Shown: positions 21,723-34,258 of the stretch, one piece after another
Numbering within the stretch: the stretch's first letter is position 1
Layout: the number at the start of each line of letters is the position of its first letter
Assembly: GCA_009363875.1 (NCBI GenBank)
Contig: CM018689.1
Coordinates: 53,383,741 to 53,447,740 of the forward strand
Source: Mikania micrantha
Taxonomy: Eukaryota > Streptophyta > Magnoliopsida > Asterales > Asteraceae
Direction: 5' to 3'
Length of the DNA: 64,000 bases
The notes under the pieces: generated by a model
Database searches by the model: none
What the model was told of the DNA's origin: nothing
Seen by the model: the letters and a program-made list of their open reading frames with translations, nothing else
Made by a program: the position numbers and the translations under genes

Positions 21723-23650
21723 TTAGTAGTTGTTTTGGTTTTCTAGACACGGGTGATTATGAAACACGTATAAAAACCAATTTTAGAAAACTATGACTTT
21801 GTATTTAACTCAAATAAACACATATATTTGATTTTTAAACACGAAAGAAATGTTCAGTTGAAAACCAATGTAACTTAAAAACTGAAATAATCATTTCTAA
21901 TTAAAAGTTTAAAGAATATTAAAGTAAATTTTCTTGTTTAAAAAAAATTACTTGTATACTCTTTAAATCTATATGATTCTTTTTAATTATATATAACCTT
22001 GGTGTTGGTTTTCATTTGAATGTAAACTGTTTAAATGATTTGATTTTTAGGCTCAGTTAGATAACCTTAAGATTCTTTTAAATGGGAAGTCTTGGGTTCA
22101 AATCATTCCCGCAGTGAAATAGGGGTCTGAGGGAGGTCAGCGGGTTTTTTCCTAGTGGGGTTTTCTTCTGGGGTGGTTGTGGTGACTCATGGGAGGTCCA
22201 AGTAACTATACCTTGGTGACATGGCATGGAAACAGTGAGTTTACATGATTAAGACCTTCGTCGTTCAAAAAAATAAAGATAATATTTTAGGTTAATTGTT
22301 TGACACGGTTAGGATAAATGTGGAGTTTTAGATGCAATTTGGAATTTAATGCATATTATACATTTTCGGAAAAAAAAAACGAGTTCACTGATTTTTTCTT
22401 AACCTCATTTAACAAATTCAACGAAGAGAAAAAAAAACTTACAGTCAAGAAGGAGTGAAAGTTTTTACATAAATCAAAATAAATAGATTTTTTTGGGTAA
22501 ACAATTGTATTATAATAGGTTGAAATATGTAACATCAAAATATTGAATGAGTTTAGATGAGTAACACTTAAATATAATACGGGTCAAAATGAGTAACATA
22601 AAACTACATGAATGTTATATATTCAAATATTTAGGAATGATTAATAACATATTTAATGAGTTAATCACTAAAAACTATTATAATGGACCATTTGTTTACT
22701 TTAACACATTTTGATTTAAAATAAATTGATATTTTTTAATAACAATCCGTTTAAACGCAAACCGATAAACTCGTTCTGACCCACACCAATCCTGACCTTA
22801 GCCCGTACTAACCCATTATCCAACCGACCCAACCCGTCTATTTTACCAGGCATAGACATGACCTTCATATCAGAAAACCAAAGATGTGACAAATCATTCT
22901 CTACCGAATCGTAGTCTAGATCCAAATCGAATTTGTATTCAAAATTTTCAATCAAAAACGGATACATGTTTGTCAATCAAGAAAATCTCTCTAAAATTTT
23001 TTTCATGTTATGCTTTATGAACTAGGTGGAAATAGAGTTAATTTTGCTAAACAATGTAACAAATTTATATATATAAACACTATTTAATATTTATACAATA
23101 GACCCGATAATATTATATAACAAACCTTACATCTACACTAATAGTTACCTTTATTTTAGGGGTTACTTTAAGAAAAAAGGCATGAAAATCCTAACAATGA
23201 TTAATAAATTCTATATTTTATGCTATTTGAAATTGAATTTGATATAATTTAAATATTAAAAAACTTGTAAGTTGTAATTGTCACTTGAAATTTTCATTTA
23301 ATAATAATTCATGCCTAAATAAATTATAGAGCCGCCCCACATTTGTCCATCATAGGGTTGAACATGTTTTAAGGATGATTTGTTTATGCACCCAGACAAA
23401 AGCCTTCTTACGTGGATTTGTGTATAATCTATTCGACTTCTTATTAAAAAAAAAAAGAAAGAAAAAAATAAATAGAAATCATAAGTTAAAATTTTATTTA
23501 ATTAGATCAAGTGTAATATTTTCTAAACCAGACCAAAAAGTAATTGACTGTCTTATGAGTTTATTGGTCACTGTACTCAAATCAGTTAAAACCAAATATG
23601 TTTATAACATCATCAATACACACACATGTGTAGTTATGTTTAACATGTTA
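21723..23650. other. Gene-free stretch with a divergent SINE family A copy
   Basis: A SINE family A copy lies at about 22050-22277 (body GGGTTCAAATCATTCCCG ... TGGTGACATGGCATGG, then an A-run). 22540-22870 holds ACCCGTTTTGACC-type words of a hAT family described at 50454. Nothing coding seen. Confidence 0.5.
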
Positions 23651-23931
23651 GAGTATGTGTAATGATAGAGCCTCCATTACTTCATGTAGGCACCACGTAA
23701 GCGTCACATAAACAACTAACACCATCACCCTCTCTATCACTCAACGTCGTAACATATGTGTTATCATTACCCCTCATCAAGCCCTCCACCTCCTCCTTTT
23801 CCCCCCCTCACGCCATAACCACCCTATGTATGTGCCCTTCACTCCTCTGTGTAGTGGGGGAGGGCGCCAAGGGGGCGTGATCGCCTGACCGGCACCATTC
23901 ACGCCCACATCACACTTCACTACACAAGGCC
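23651..23931. mobile_element. Harbinger-like MITE
   Basis: Left end GAGTATGTGTAATGATAG after TTA, right end (inverted) GGCCTTGTGTAGTGAAGTG; internal GC-rich text resembles 6315-6900. Its right flank has been replaced by the solo LTR that follows, so the target duplication is not intact. Confidence 0.5.
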
Positions 23932-24329
23932 TTGGAATAAATAAATATCATATTTCCCTAATTAATATATATATATTACCTAAATACCCTATCAGATAAA
24001 TAATAATTTGATGGACATAATTATCTTTATTTATCTTAATTAAGGTTTCCACTTTGGTGCATCTAAAAAGGAGATTAAGGCTCATAATTAATGTTGATTA
24101 ACATCACTCACGAATTCCTAACCTTAAGAATTCGTGACCCTCCTACAGAGTCTCTCCATAATCCATCCTCACGATACACCCTAAACGGGAACTCCGTCAG
24201 ATTTGCTCACAGAAATCATGTCAGAATCAACAATGTATTTTCTGGATTCGAAGGTTTCATTCGTTCTATCTATTCATTGATAAATTATTCGTATACAGGC
24301 TTAAATGAAATCATAGGAATTGATCAACA
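23932..24329 (-). mobile_element. Probable solo LTR, inverted relative of 4838-5274
   Basis: Its right end, reversed, reads TGTTGATCAATTCC as in the LTR at 4838, and the inside shares AGGATAAATAAGAATAA- and GAATTCGTGA-like text in reverse. The left end (TTGGAATAAATAA) is poorly preserved. Confidence 0.5.
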
Positions 24330-26468
24330 TAAGAGGCATGTATACACAATTACATAATTACATATGTTTATGTAAATTGGCTTGTTTCGGCAAAACAAGG
24401 CTTGAGCTAGAGCTTGGCCGGTTAGAAATTTTCAGGCTTGAAATCGACTTGTTTTTACAAAATAAGGCTCGTGCTAGAACTTGGCTCATTAGAAACATTT
24501 TAGGCTCAAGCTCGGCTTTTTGTCTTAATTATTTAATTTATTTATTTTAATTACTAATTTAATACATATTTTTATTATTATAATCCAAATTTAACATAAA
24601 TATATGATTTAAACATATTTTTCATACTTTTATACATAAAAATAATTAATTTATAAATATAAACTTAATAGGATTAATAGAAGTTATATAAATAAAAAGT
24701 TTGTTTAGGCTTGTGAGTCGGATTGAGCTTGACATCTGAAGCTTGGTTCGGTCTTGATAATTAAACGAGTCATATTTTCAAGCTCGAACCCAAGCTCAAG
24801 CTCTGGGGCTCGAACCGCTTAATATTTTACCAATCCAAAACCAAATAATTCACGAACCATCTTGATTCATTTACGAACGTAATGTTCCTATTTTTACTAG
24901 TGTATAATGAATGGTGGTCAAGAATGAGAAATAAACAGTCATCTTGTTGCTCGCTTATTGACTACCAAAATTGAACAGAAAATTCCACATTTGTTGCTTT
25001 ATTTGTTCCTTTCAGTTAGTCAGGTATTGAAGGGACCCTAAGGTTTACAACACATGTGAGTTTCACGGTTATTAAAGAAAAAAATTTCATGTTTCTATTC
25101 ATCCATACAAGGATATTTCTATAATTTTTTTTGAACATAACCTTTTAGTTGTATGATCAATCTTTGTATCACTACACCCTTACCACACCCATTTCCTAAA
25201 ATATTCATTACCTAAATTTGATGATCCATTATTAGTGGTGTTCACATGCTATGTAATAAATTTGTTATGATTATGTATACATATATAGATAATTATAAAT
25301 ATAAATATAAATTAATTAAACACAACTTATTTTTAGGAATATATACATGTGGCTTTTATATAAAATTCTGATCTCTATAATTTGTAAGCTCATAATTAAT
25401 TTAAAAGTTTATGAAAGTAAATGTCGGATACAATACAATAATAGGAAATAGTACACCAACCGAAAACTAACTAAAATTATTGTGAAAAGAAGGGAAATTA
25501 ATGGCATCTTAAGCACTTGCTTCTCTAAACATTTTTCTTTTTCTTAAGGTGGGTTTCATGTTAAATGATCAAGATTCCAAGACAACCACAACTTTATAAA
25601 CTCACATATTCCTTTTAATAGATAAACTTTAATATTTATTAAAAAAAACAGAGAGGCAAGTTAAATAAAAAATCAGACTAACTCAAAACTCGTTCAGGCT
25701 GGCCCAATCAACACCTTTACTTGATGGCTTCTTACCAATGATACTTAACTCAAGTGGTTGAGGGACGGTACTATGTGGCTTCAATATTGGGAGAGACAAG
25801 GGGTTTAAGTCCTGACATGGACAAAATAGGAATTTCATGTTGGGCTAGGGGTTTTCTCTCATAATGGTGGGTTTCCTCCTATTGGGTGTGGATATGATCG
25901 GACAGATATATGACCCATCAGTGATCCAAATTGCCGTTTAAAAAAAAAAGTTGATGGCTTCTTAGGCTACCAACATTATAATGGGTAATAAACATAAATA
26001 AATAAATAAACAAACATTGACCCTCCTTGAAAATAAGAACTAAAAATAACAAGAATTATTTTCTTATATTAAAAAAAACAAGAAAAAAAGGATAATAATA
26101 ATAATACCTTATTTACGAGGCGCCACATCACATGATGATTGACGATTTGATGGGTCATATTTGGGGTCAAATGTATCAACATTATATCATGGGTTGACGG
26201 CATACTCACTTTATCAATTATCATTACAAAAAAGTCACTATACAATTGTGGCCGACGTGTAGCCAGTCAATTCCTTTTCTTGTTTCTCAAAGCAATAAAC
26301 AATCTAAATGTGCTTTACATCAATTTTTGAATCAAAGTTCTTATAATGGTATTTAGCAAGCTTATGATAGAATATATCATTTATCATTAGTTACATATCA
26401 TAAGTTTTTTATTTCCATGTTTTCCTTTTAGCAATTGTTAAAAAATAGTTAAGTCCAATGTAATTTTA
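24330..26468. other. Gene-free stretch with GCTTGAGCT-rich repeat and divergent SINE
   Basis: 24375-24830 carries CAAGCTC/GAGCTTG words in both orientations, like 44345-44720, probably a degenerate hAT. A divergent SINE family A copy with an A tail is at about 25730-25948. No exon seen. Confidence 0.4.
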
Positions 26469-26820
26469 TGTTGGAGAAATTTGTCAAAATCACTTGAAAA
26501 TCTATCGGATCGTGTGTGAATCACTATCCGAAACTAATATTTCTTCTCTTACGAGTTCAAAAAACTTGATTATGGGACAATCCAATAGAGAGAATCACAG
26601 ATACGAATTTCGATTGCTCTTGAAAAGTCTGTGAATTCATTTCTATATTCATCACCAACCAACAGCCACCAGGGGCTCTGCCTCTTGGACCCCGCAAGGG
26701 GGCACGGCCCTCTTAACCCCCGCGCTTGGTCAGGAGCTCAGAAATATTAAACGAGTGTGCACTACGCACCTCCAACTCTTTTATATTCTTTTACATCCAA
26801 TTACACTAAAATATACAACA
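26469..26820 (+). mobile_element. Probable solo LTR (copia-like size)
   Basis: 352 bases beginning TGTTGGAGAAATTTG and ending AAATATACAACA. Flanks are ATTTTA on the left and ATTTA on the right, a near target duplication. It contains a GC-rich island (26640-26730) unlike its surroundings. No internal region. Confidence 0.6.
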
Positions 26821-28740
26821 ATTTATGTGGTGACTTGTTGGTTTGGTAATAACTAAACTATTGATAAAGTGGTCGTGATGAAACAAAAAAACTTTATAGC
26901 TTATTTATGAGATGCTTATCATTGTAGATTTGTAGATGAGAAATTAAAAGTATGAACTTGAATAATAATATGACTAGCTATATCCATCCACTATGTTGAC
27001 TATCACTCTAATGTAAAATTGTAAAACGTCTCCAAGGATAAAAGCAACCATCACACAACCTCTCGCATGTTGATACTACAAACAACATGATCTCGAATAT
27101 TATAAGCGGAAAAAAAAATGTTATAATGCCTTTTCATAAAATAGCCTCATTTCTTCTTATCGCATAATTTATTTTTAAAAAGGTTTGTGTTTGTGTCTAG
27201 CACATGTCTTGTTTATGTATTATCGTGTCTAACCTACTATATAAACACTAATCATAACAGCCAAGGAAAAAAAATCAACATAATAGCCAATCGATCATTA
27301 GTTCAAAAAATACTCTAAACCACTTGAGTTACGTCTCAAAAGCAATTTTAACTTAAACAAAATATTCTCCAAATAGTAAAAAAAAAATTAAACTATATAT
27401 TTTGTTAAAGTTTTCATCCTTTTACCGGTTCATCTAGAAAACATTGTTGTAATTGTTTATACCACAAAGACTTTATCTACAAAAATATATATATATATAT
27501 ATCACTTAAATTTCTTATAATTTAATGCTTCAATCAATAAAATAATAATAGTTAGCAAAAAATTTTCGAAAATATAAAACGCTTCTTTTAATACAAAATA
27601 TGATTAGAATTCTGTATAGTATATATTAACTAATAAAATAATAATATTACCTATTAACTTTCAGTTTAGAAAAATAACTCTTTTTGAAAATTTCATATTT
27701 TATTAAAATATATTTTTGGAAAATTTTATTTTTTTAATATATTTTCAATGTATGAAAAATAAAATTTTTTTAATTTTAAAATGTATAGAAAATATATTTA
27801 ATATTTAATGTTTAATAAGATGTATTTCATATGATAAAAAAGATAGGAATATTATTGTGAGGATTTTTTAGAATTATAACAAACATGTATCGTTTTACCT
27901 TTTTTATTTTTGTAAAAATTTTTGTGTGTGTCTGTTAGTATTAAATATAAATTAGACACGTTCAGCTAGTAGCTGCCTTGTTGCTAAAGATATTTTTAAG
28001 GGAAATTTTGCTAAAATAGTCAAATTTACTTGTTAAAGTGACATTTTAACCATTAATTTTTAAATTTTTCTAAAATATTTGGCCAATTTAAAGTTGTGAT
28101 TTGGCAAAATATTGCTAACAAAGATATTTTATGTGAAAATTTCAGTAAGGTGTAAAAAATATCGATTAGTCAACGATATTTCAGCATAAAAGAATTATAT
28201 ACGATAAAAGAATTGGCTTTTAAATGAATTATAAAGAAATTATTATAGCAGTTTTTTTTAAAAAATTAATTATTAAAAATACGTCATTTTTAGTTATTCC
28301 ATTTAAAAATTTTTAAATCGCTAATATCATGATATATAAAAAGCTAATTTCACTTACTCATTAGTTGTACAATAAAAATTTCTTTTTTAATGGCCAAGCT
28401 AGCGTTAAATAATGATATTATCTAGCTGACTCAGCTGAATTTGATTTTTTTAAATTTCATGTCAACGATATTTCTTTGTAATATATCAATGACTACAATA
28501 ATTTCTGGTCAAAGACTAACCGAGTTATTTTCATAAGTTTGACTTGTCAAAAGGTTATTCTTGTAACTTTTCCTATTATTATTCTTGTAATTTTTCCTAT
28601 TTTTTAAGGTATATTTAAGTGTTCTAAAGGAATATCACAAGAATATTCCAAAACCGAAAAAGATAATATAGTGGTATAAATAGCCTCTTCGTGTGTAATT
28701 TAAGGCAAGTAGAGAAGAAGGTAACTTTAATGCCTCTTAA
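26821..28740. other. Gene-free AT-rich spacer
   Basis: 27590-27850 resembles the AT-rich body of the Helitron family in reverse, without ends. No exon seen. Confidence 0.35.
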
Positions 28741-28971
28741 ATAATAATCCTTCCCATGCATACACGCCAAAACTGCTTTGTTGTTTGTTATGGTTCAATG
28801 AGCCTTAGAGCCACCGGTCTACTATGGTTCAACCATTACTAGAGCACACAACTTAAAACCGGCTTAATCGTCAACTTACTTTCGAGGTGTCGTCGCGTAA
28901 TTTAGTCTATGCGGACGACATAATGTCGTCGGGAAAGCCTCGACGTATCAGAGAAGATTTGTTGTAGTGTC
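28741..28971. mobile_element. Possible CACTA element right end
   Basis: Subterminal GACGACATAATGTCGTCGG and a TTGTTGTAGTG end at about 28971 are typical of CACTA elements. The left end was not found. Confidence 0.35.
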
Positions 28972-29860
28972 ATGCAATTGTTTCTTTGATCTTAACAGTT
29001 TTATATCAACCATTTGCACCAATTACCAGAAACTTTTGCACACATCAATATTGTGTTAATCAATGAGAAGAGGTAAAAAGCAATTTACGACGCTTGGTGA
29101 TTTTCGAGATGTTAATTGCAAAAAAAATTGGATTCAAAGCTGAGACATCTGTTGCTTGAGGGACTCATGCGCTTATTGCTATGCCACCGGTTGGCGGTTG
29201 AAGGTTTTTCTTTCGCAACGTTGTATACGCCGTTAGGTAAAGTTTTAGATCATCCTTTCACTGTAGAAATATATGGAAATTGAAACATTGAGCTCCATCA
29301 AATCTATTGTTCTTCTTTTTACTAGCTTTGAAGACTTGTAATGTATTTTAAAATGTTGCTTTTAATGAAGTTTGTTGGGATTTAATGTGTATAAATTAGT
29401 TGAAAATACACTTATTTCTTAATGTTCAATTGTTTATTATGACACAAGTTATTTTAATATTTTGATTCAACATACTTGTCATTTCTACTCAAATATGCAA
29501 TCTAAAAACATTTGATATATTCAATATATTCTGAGTAAAATAAAATAAAATGTAGCATACTCATTTTTATTACAACATTTTGTGTAATAAATCGCAAACG
29601 AGATAACACAATACAAGATGGCCAATAAAGTTTAAAACTTTAACTTGTCAAATGTCATAGACAATGATTTCTTAAGTTATTTTGGGGTAAACTTCTTATC
29701 CACATGAATAATAGTGGATAAAATCCTACCCTTAAATCACCCAAGTTTCACAACCCTAAAAATGCAATCTTCTGCACCGAAAACGAGTCACATTTGTGCC
29801 CAAAAACATGTTAACCACACAAGAAAGTGAGAAACACATAAAAAAAGATCTCGTGCATGA
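28972..29860. other. Spacer and 3' flank of the fourth CLE gene
   Basis: No exon or recognisable element; 29100-29240 is less AT-rich but has no convincing reading frame. Confidence 0.35.
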
Positions 29861-30073
29861 TCAATGGTGTTTAGGGTCGGGTCCTCCGGGGCTCAAACGA
29901 CTTGGCGTATATCCATTGCTATCATACCCTAACCGCACAACCTCATGCTTGAACATGGCTCTGAAAGGCGCGGTCAAGCTGTTCTTAACCTCAAATGACT
30001 CGACCACGGGTCGTGCATTTGTGTGAGAAAACAAAAGCAAGATAACACATACCCAAAGCTGGCATCTATCCAT
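29861..30073 (-). CDS. CLE peptide precursor, canonical CLE1-7 type
   Basis: Intronless 70-residue precursor: signal peptide (residues 1-20, core LWVCVILLLFS), a variable middle, and RLSPGGPDPKHH as the last 12 residues, matching the CLE1-7 consensus at every fixed position. Such peptides are processed, hydroxylated on prolines and perceived by CLAVATA1-type receptor kinases. An upstream in-frame ATG at 30100 would add nine residues, but a TATAAAT box at 30117-30111 puts the likely transcription start near 30085, so the ATG at 30073 is preferred; it also gives a standard signal peptide. It lacks the middle region shared by the array at 8-18 kb, so it is a separate CLE lineage. Confidence 0.85.
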   Translation of the reverse strand: MDRCQLWVCVILLLFSHTNARPVVESFEVKNSLTAPFRAMFKHEVVRLGYDSNGYTPSRLSPGGPDPKHH

Positions 30074-30100
30074 TTTGAGGTATTTGCTTAGTGATCTCAT

Positions 30101-30125
30101 CTTTAGACCTATTTATAACGAGTTT
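30101..30125 (-). promoter_or_regulatory. TATA box of the canonical CLE gene
   Basis: TATAAATAGG on the minus strand at about 30117-30108, some 38-44 bases before the ATG at 30073 and too close to the ATG at 30100 for that to be used. Confidence 0.6.
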
Positions 30126-31920
30126 CAACATATGGCATACGTAAGATATGCCCATAAATTAAAGATGGTCAAAAATAAATTAAAAAAAAAACAAAAATAA
30201 TGACATAGTTGTGTGTTGAATAACGTTAATTGAACCAGTAGAATGTTGAAGGACACCAAAGACATGTCAATGGGATCCTAGAGAATATTGGTTTTAATAA
30301 TTTAAAAGTAAGTTAACCAATCGTAGGTTAAAGTATGTACGGCAGCAAGTGACGGTCTACTCAGCTAAACAACTTACGGGTTGATGGGTGCAACATTGAT
30401 TCAAGTAACTCCAAAGTTCATAAGCTAAAATATGGTTTGGTACTCGTTGAAAGGCTCGAAGGGTCAAGTGAGCCCACCCACTTAGCTTAGCTAACTTATT
30501 CTTTTATATAAATTGATTCTTTTCCAATATTCAAATGGTTTACAATCATTTTTTGACTTCATTCTTTTGAAAGTCGTACATATGGATGTAACATTGTAAC
30601 ATACTTGATTTATTTTGATAGTATCTTACTTACGTGATAAACCCTCAGGTCCCCCTAATACTCGACTAACCGGAAAGAACAGGTAAATCGCGACCGCAAA
30701 CAGCCGGGTCGGTGGTGTATAGGGAAAATCACCTCAAATATGAATTAAACTAGAGATTTCTAGGTTGTCTCTGCTTTACTTTAACCATTGTACCACTTTA
30801 TTGGATGTTAACATGCTTGAATTTAACATATACAAATTGTGTTTTATTGTAGAGTTTGTTTGTATTGCGAGTTTGCTAGTGTTGTACTTGACCTAACAAA
30901 CAAATAAAAAGCATCCCTATGAAAATCTCACGTAATAATAAGTTTTGAAGAGGGTGAAATGAAAACAAATCTTAAATCAGTTGTTGTACTTGTCTTAAAC
31001 GAGCAAAATTAACTAAACAATGTTGGTGTAAAGTTCCAAACGAATGTATTTGTTGACCAACTGTTAACTATGATGCATGCCCGCTTTCTTTTGAAAGTTG
31101 GATTTGTCGGTAATTTTAGCATTATCAAATATTATTTTAGTTTGGAGTTTACATGAGAATAAATGAGAAATTAAAACATATATTGATATGAGATACCATG
31201 TGGATAGTACACACTTATCTGACACTATTTTAACTTCTTATACTTGAGACCTCTAGGTTTCCAAGGGCAAAATCCTAGAACTTGAGGGATTCTAAAGGCA
31301 TTGATTTATTTTGATTGATATAAGTTGAAAGAAATTTGATCATAAAAATAGCTAACATTAAGTACCAAAACAAACACCAATGACCATAAAATCATAAGCA
31401 TCAATACTAAACATTGGTTGCAACTTATGTTAAAATTGAGCCAACAGTGACAATATAGATCAGCGGTAACTTACAAGTGATAGGTTTTCTAACAGATTCA
31501 ACCGCTATAAACATCGTGAGTTATATTATTTTATTGAGATGTAATGTTTCATACCAAATTATTGTAATTATTCAATATTTATAGGAGATTTATCTGTTTT
31601 TTTGAACACATATTTACAAAGATAAAATTCACTTTCTTGTAAAAACCCTTTCTCTCATTGATTTTATACATATACATAAGTACATAACATATTTTAATCT
31701 AAAATATTGATGCTATATGAAAATTAAGAAACCCAAAACTCTTATGGGATTTGGTTAGATATTTAGTGTTTATATTAGCTTTGGCTTTCCAAAAAGACCT
31801 CTTCTAATGAAAACTCCTAAGATATTGGGTGTTTTTAATTACAGCATTTATAAGAGTCTCATAATTACAATATAGAAACATAAGCAAGTTATAGCTAAAA
31901 TGTATTATGACAAAAATAAA
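30126..31920. other. Gene-free spacer
   Basis: 30625-30720 resembles, in reverse, the 3' half of a SINE-like repeat also seen at 38655-38835 and 40990-41100 (CTTACGTGATAAACCCTC). Otherwise AT-rich with no exon. Confidence 0.4.
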
Positions 31921-32505
31921 TAGAGTAAATTACATTTTTCGACCTTGTGTTTTGGTTACTTTCGTCATTTTAGTCCAAAAGTTTAATTTTCATTATTTTC
32001 GTCCTTATAGTTTATATTTTATTGCCATTTTCATTCATGTGGTTTTGTCACTGTTGTTATTTTAATTCAAAAGTTTAAATAACAAAAAAAACAAACAAAT
32101 TTACCCAGTATATTCCAACAATTCATTAAGGTCTTGGGGGGGAGGGGGGGGGAAGGCTAAACAACCTTTACCCCTATCCCAGTTGGGTTAGAGAGGCTGC
32201 TGCAAAAGAGTCCCCGGCTCAAAGTTATCGTTTGAAGTTGATCATCCCAACACTTTTAACGTTATTTTCACAAAATAAGTAAAATAACGTTAAAATTAGT
32301 GCAATTTTATTTTGAACCCTTAAGGGCCCAGACATATATACATTATATTTGTGCACCGCAGATAGGACGTAAAAGTTTAAAAGTTTATTGTTATTTAAAA
32401 GTTTAAATAACAATTAAAGGGAAATCATAAGAATAAAAATATTAAAATTAAAGTTTTGGACTAAAATGACAAAAATAAACAAATCAGGAACGAAAATGAC
32501 ATTAT
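31921..32505. mobile_element. Foldback MITE interrupted by an Au-tailed SINE
   Basis: The ends GAGTAAATTACATTTTTCG and, inverted, GAGTATAATGTCATTTTCG are arms of a foldback element whose inner text (TTTTGTCATTTTAGTCCAAAA) matches the one at 37440-37737. The middle holds a retroposon (about 32084-32394) flanked by AAAAGTTTAAATAACAA direct repeats. Confidence 0.65.
32084..32394 (-). mobile_element. SINE with Au-type 3' end, copy 1
   Basis: On the minus strand it contains TGAGCCGGGGACTC, a GGATAGGGGTAAAGG segment, and ends GAATATACTGGGTAAATTTG followed by a T/G-rich tail, the known 3' signature of plant Au SINEs. Flanking direct repeats of about 17 bases (AAAAGTTTAAATAACAA) mark the target site. 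Copy 2 is at 62571-62836. Confidence 0.65.
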
Positions 32506-34258
32506 ACTCAAATAACTATAATATATAATTTTTCCACAAAGAAAACTAATTGCTACATTCTAATACTCCCTCGCAACTAGTTCGGACGCTGTCTTTGGGG
32601 AAAGAATAAAAATAATAACAAAATACAGGAGGGGTGAATCATGAAAAGATCTTCAAAATTAATGAACCACGACTCAAGAGGCACGGTGACAAACGTGTTA
32701 GTGATGTGAGGTTCGGTAACTTTTTGTTCGGTTTGTTCAGTTCGTTTTAATCGGTTTTAAAAAATAAAATCCCTAACCGTTAACTGAACCGAACCGAATT
32801 CTGTTTAGTTTCGGTTAAAACCGAACAAACCGATTAAAAACCAAATAAACCGGTTAAAACCGAATAAACCGAATTCAACCGAACAAACCGAATTCAACTG
32901 AACAAACCAAATTCAACCAAATAAACCGAATACAACATTATATATTATTAATAAAAATATAAAATTAAATATGAATTCGGTTTAATCGGTTAACCGAATA
33001 AACCGAACAAACTGAATTAAAAAATACTATGAAACCGTTAACCGTACAGAAAACCGTATTCGGATACGGTTAAGAACCGAACCGAAAACCGAATTCAGAA
33101 TTCGATTCGGTTTTTTTCTGTTATGGACATGGTTCTGTTATCAGTTTTAAACGGTTTTCGGTTATTCTGAACACCCCTAGACACAAGCTTAAGTTGGTCC
33201 ACCTCAAAACACTGGCTGTAATTTAATTTGTCGCATGTTATGGAATGAGATTTAAAATTAGATACAGATTTACATAGTCCATCGAGAAATAAGTTGTAGA
33301 TGATCTAAATTGCATTTAATAAACCTTGGGTGACCTTCTGATGTGATCCTTAATATGTTCAAGAAAACTTTTGATGTTACCCTTTGATTGTTCAAGAAAA
33401 TCTATCCAAATATATGATATGATAATGCAATGATTTAATCTAGACATGACAGTCTTGATCCAAAACAAGATAAATGGGTTGGATTGAATGAACAATTATT
33501 GTATTTTTGGTTGAAATGAGTAGCAAAATATAATAAACGGGTTGAGACTGGCAGCATCATAAAATAAAATGGGTTGATATGGGTAAGACTTTAACACAAT
33601 GTAGGTCAAGATGAGTAACTTAAAACTATGAGAATATAAAACATTCAAACATGATGTAAATTATTAATAATATATATAATGATAAAATTACTAAGAATTA
33701 ACGCAAATAAACTATTTATTTACTTATAATACATTTTAACTTAAACTAGATTGATGTTTTTTAAAAACGATTCATTTATAACCAAACTGAGTTTGCTTAA
33801 AACTCATCCTGACCCGACCCAACCCAACCTGCCCATTTTGTCATGCTTAAATTTAATGATTCAGAGGTAGTTGAATGATTTTGGTAATTATGTTACCTTT
33901 TAATGAAATTATGTTAAATCTATTTCTAAGCCTCATATCAAAACATAATATTGATGATAGGTAAACCCATCCCAATCTGACATATTTGACCCGAATTATA
34001 AACCAGCCCGTTTTGACTTACCCTACTGGACCCGTTTAGCAGTATAAGAGTATAACCACGTCTAACTTTGACCTAATTAGCAGTAGAGTCACACATCCAA
34101 ATTTCCATATAACATTTATGCAAAGCTGTGAATTAGTCAAACAAAAAAACTTGATATCATGTCACATTAAAAAAAATTCCTCATAATACACCATTTTGGC
34201 TTTGTGAAAATTACTACTTTAATTCCACTAAAATAAAACTAAAGAAATAAAATGTCAT
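32506..34258. other. Gene-free stretch with AACCGAAT-rich element
   Basis: 32705-33178 is an AACCGAAT-rich, largely inverted-repeat element ending TTATTCTGAACACCCCTA. 33430-34010 contains ACCCGACCC/GGGTTGAATG words of the hAT family described at 50454. 34011-34258 is the 3' flank of the callose-binding protein gene. Confidence 0.45.

Noticed and set aside
30074..30100. Nine-residue N-terminal extension of the canonical CLE gene
   Set aside because: The ATG at 30100 is too close to the TATA box to be in the transcript.
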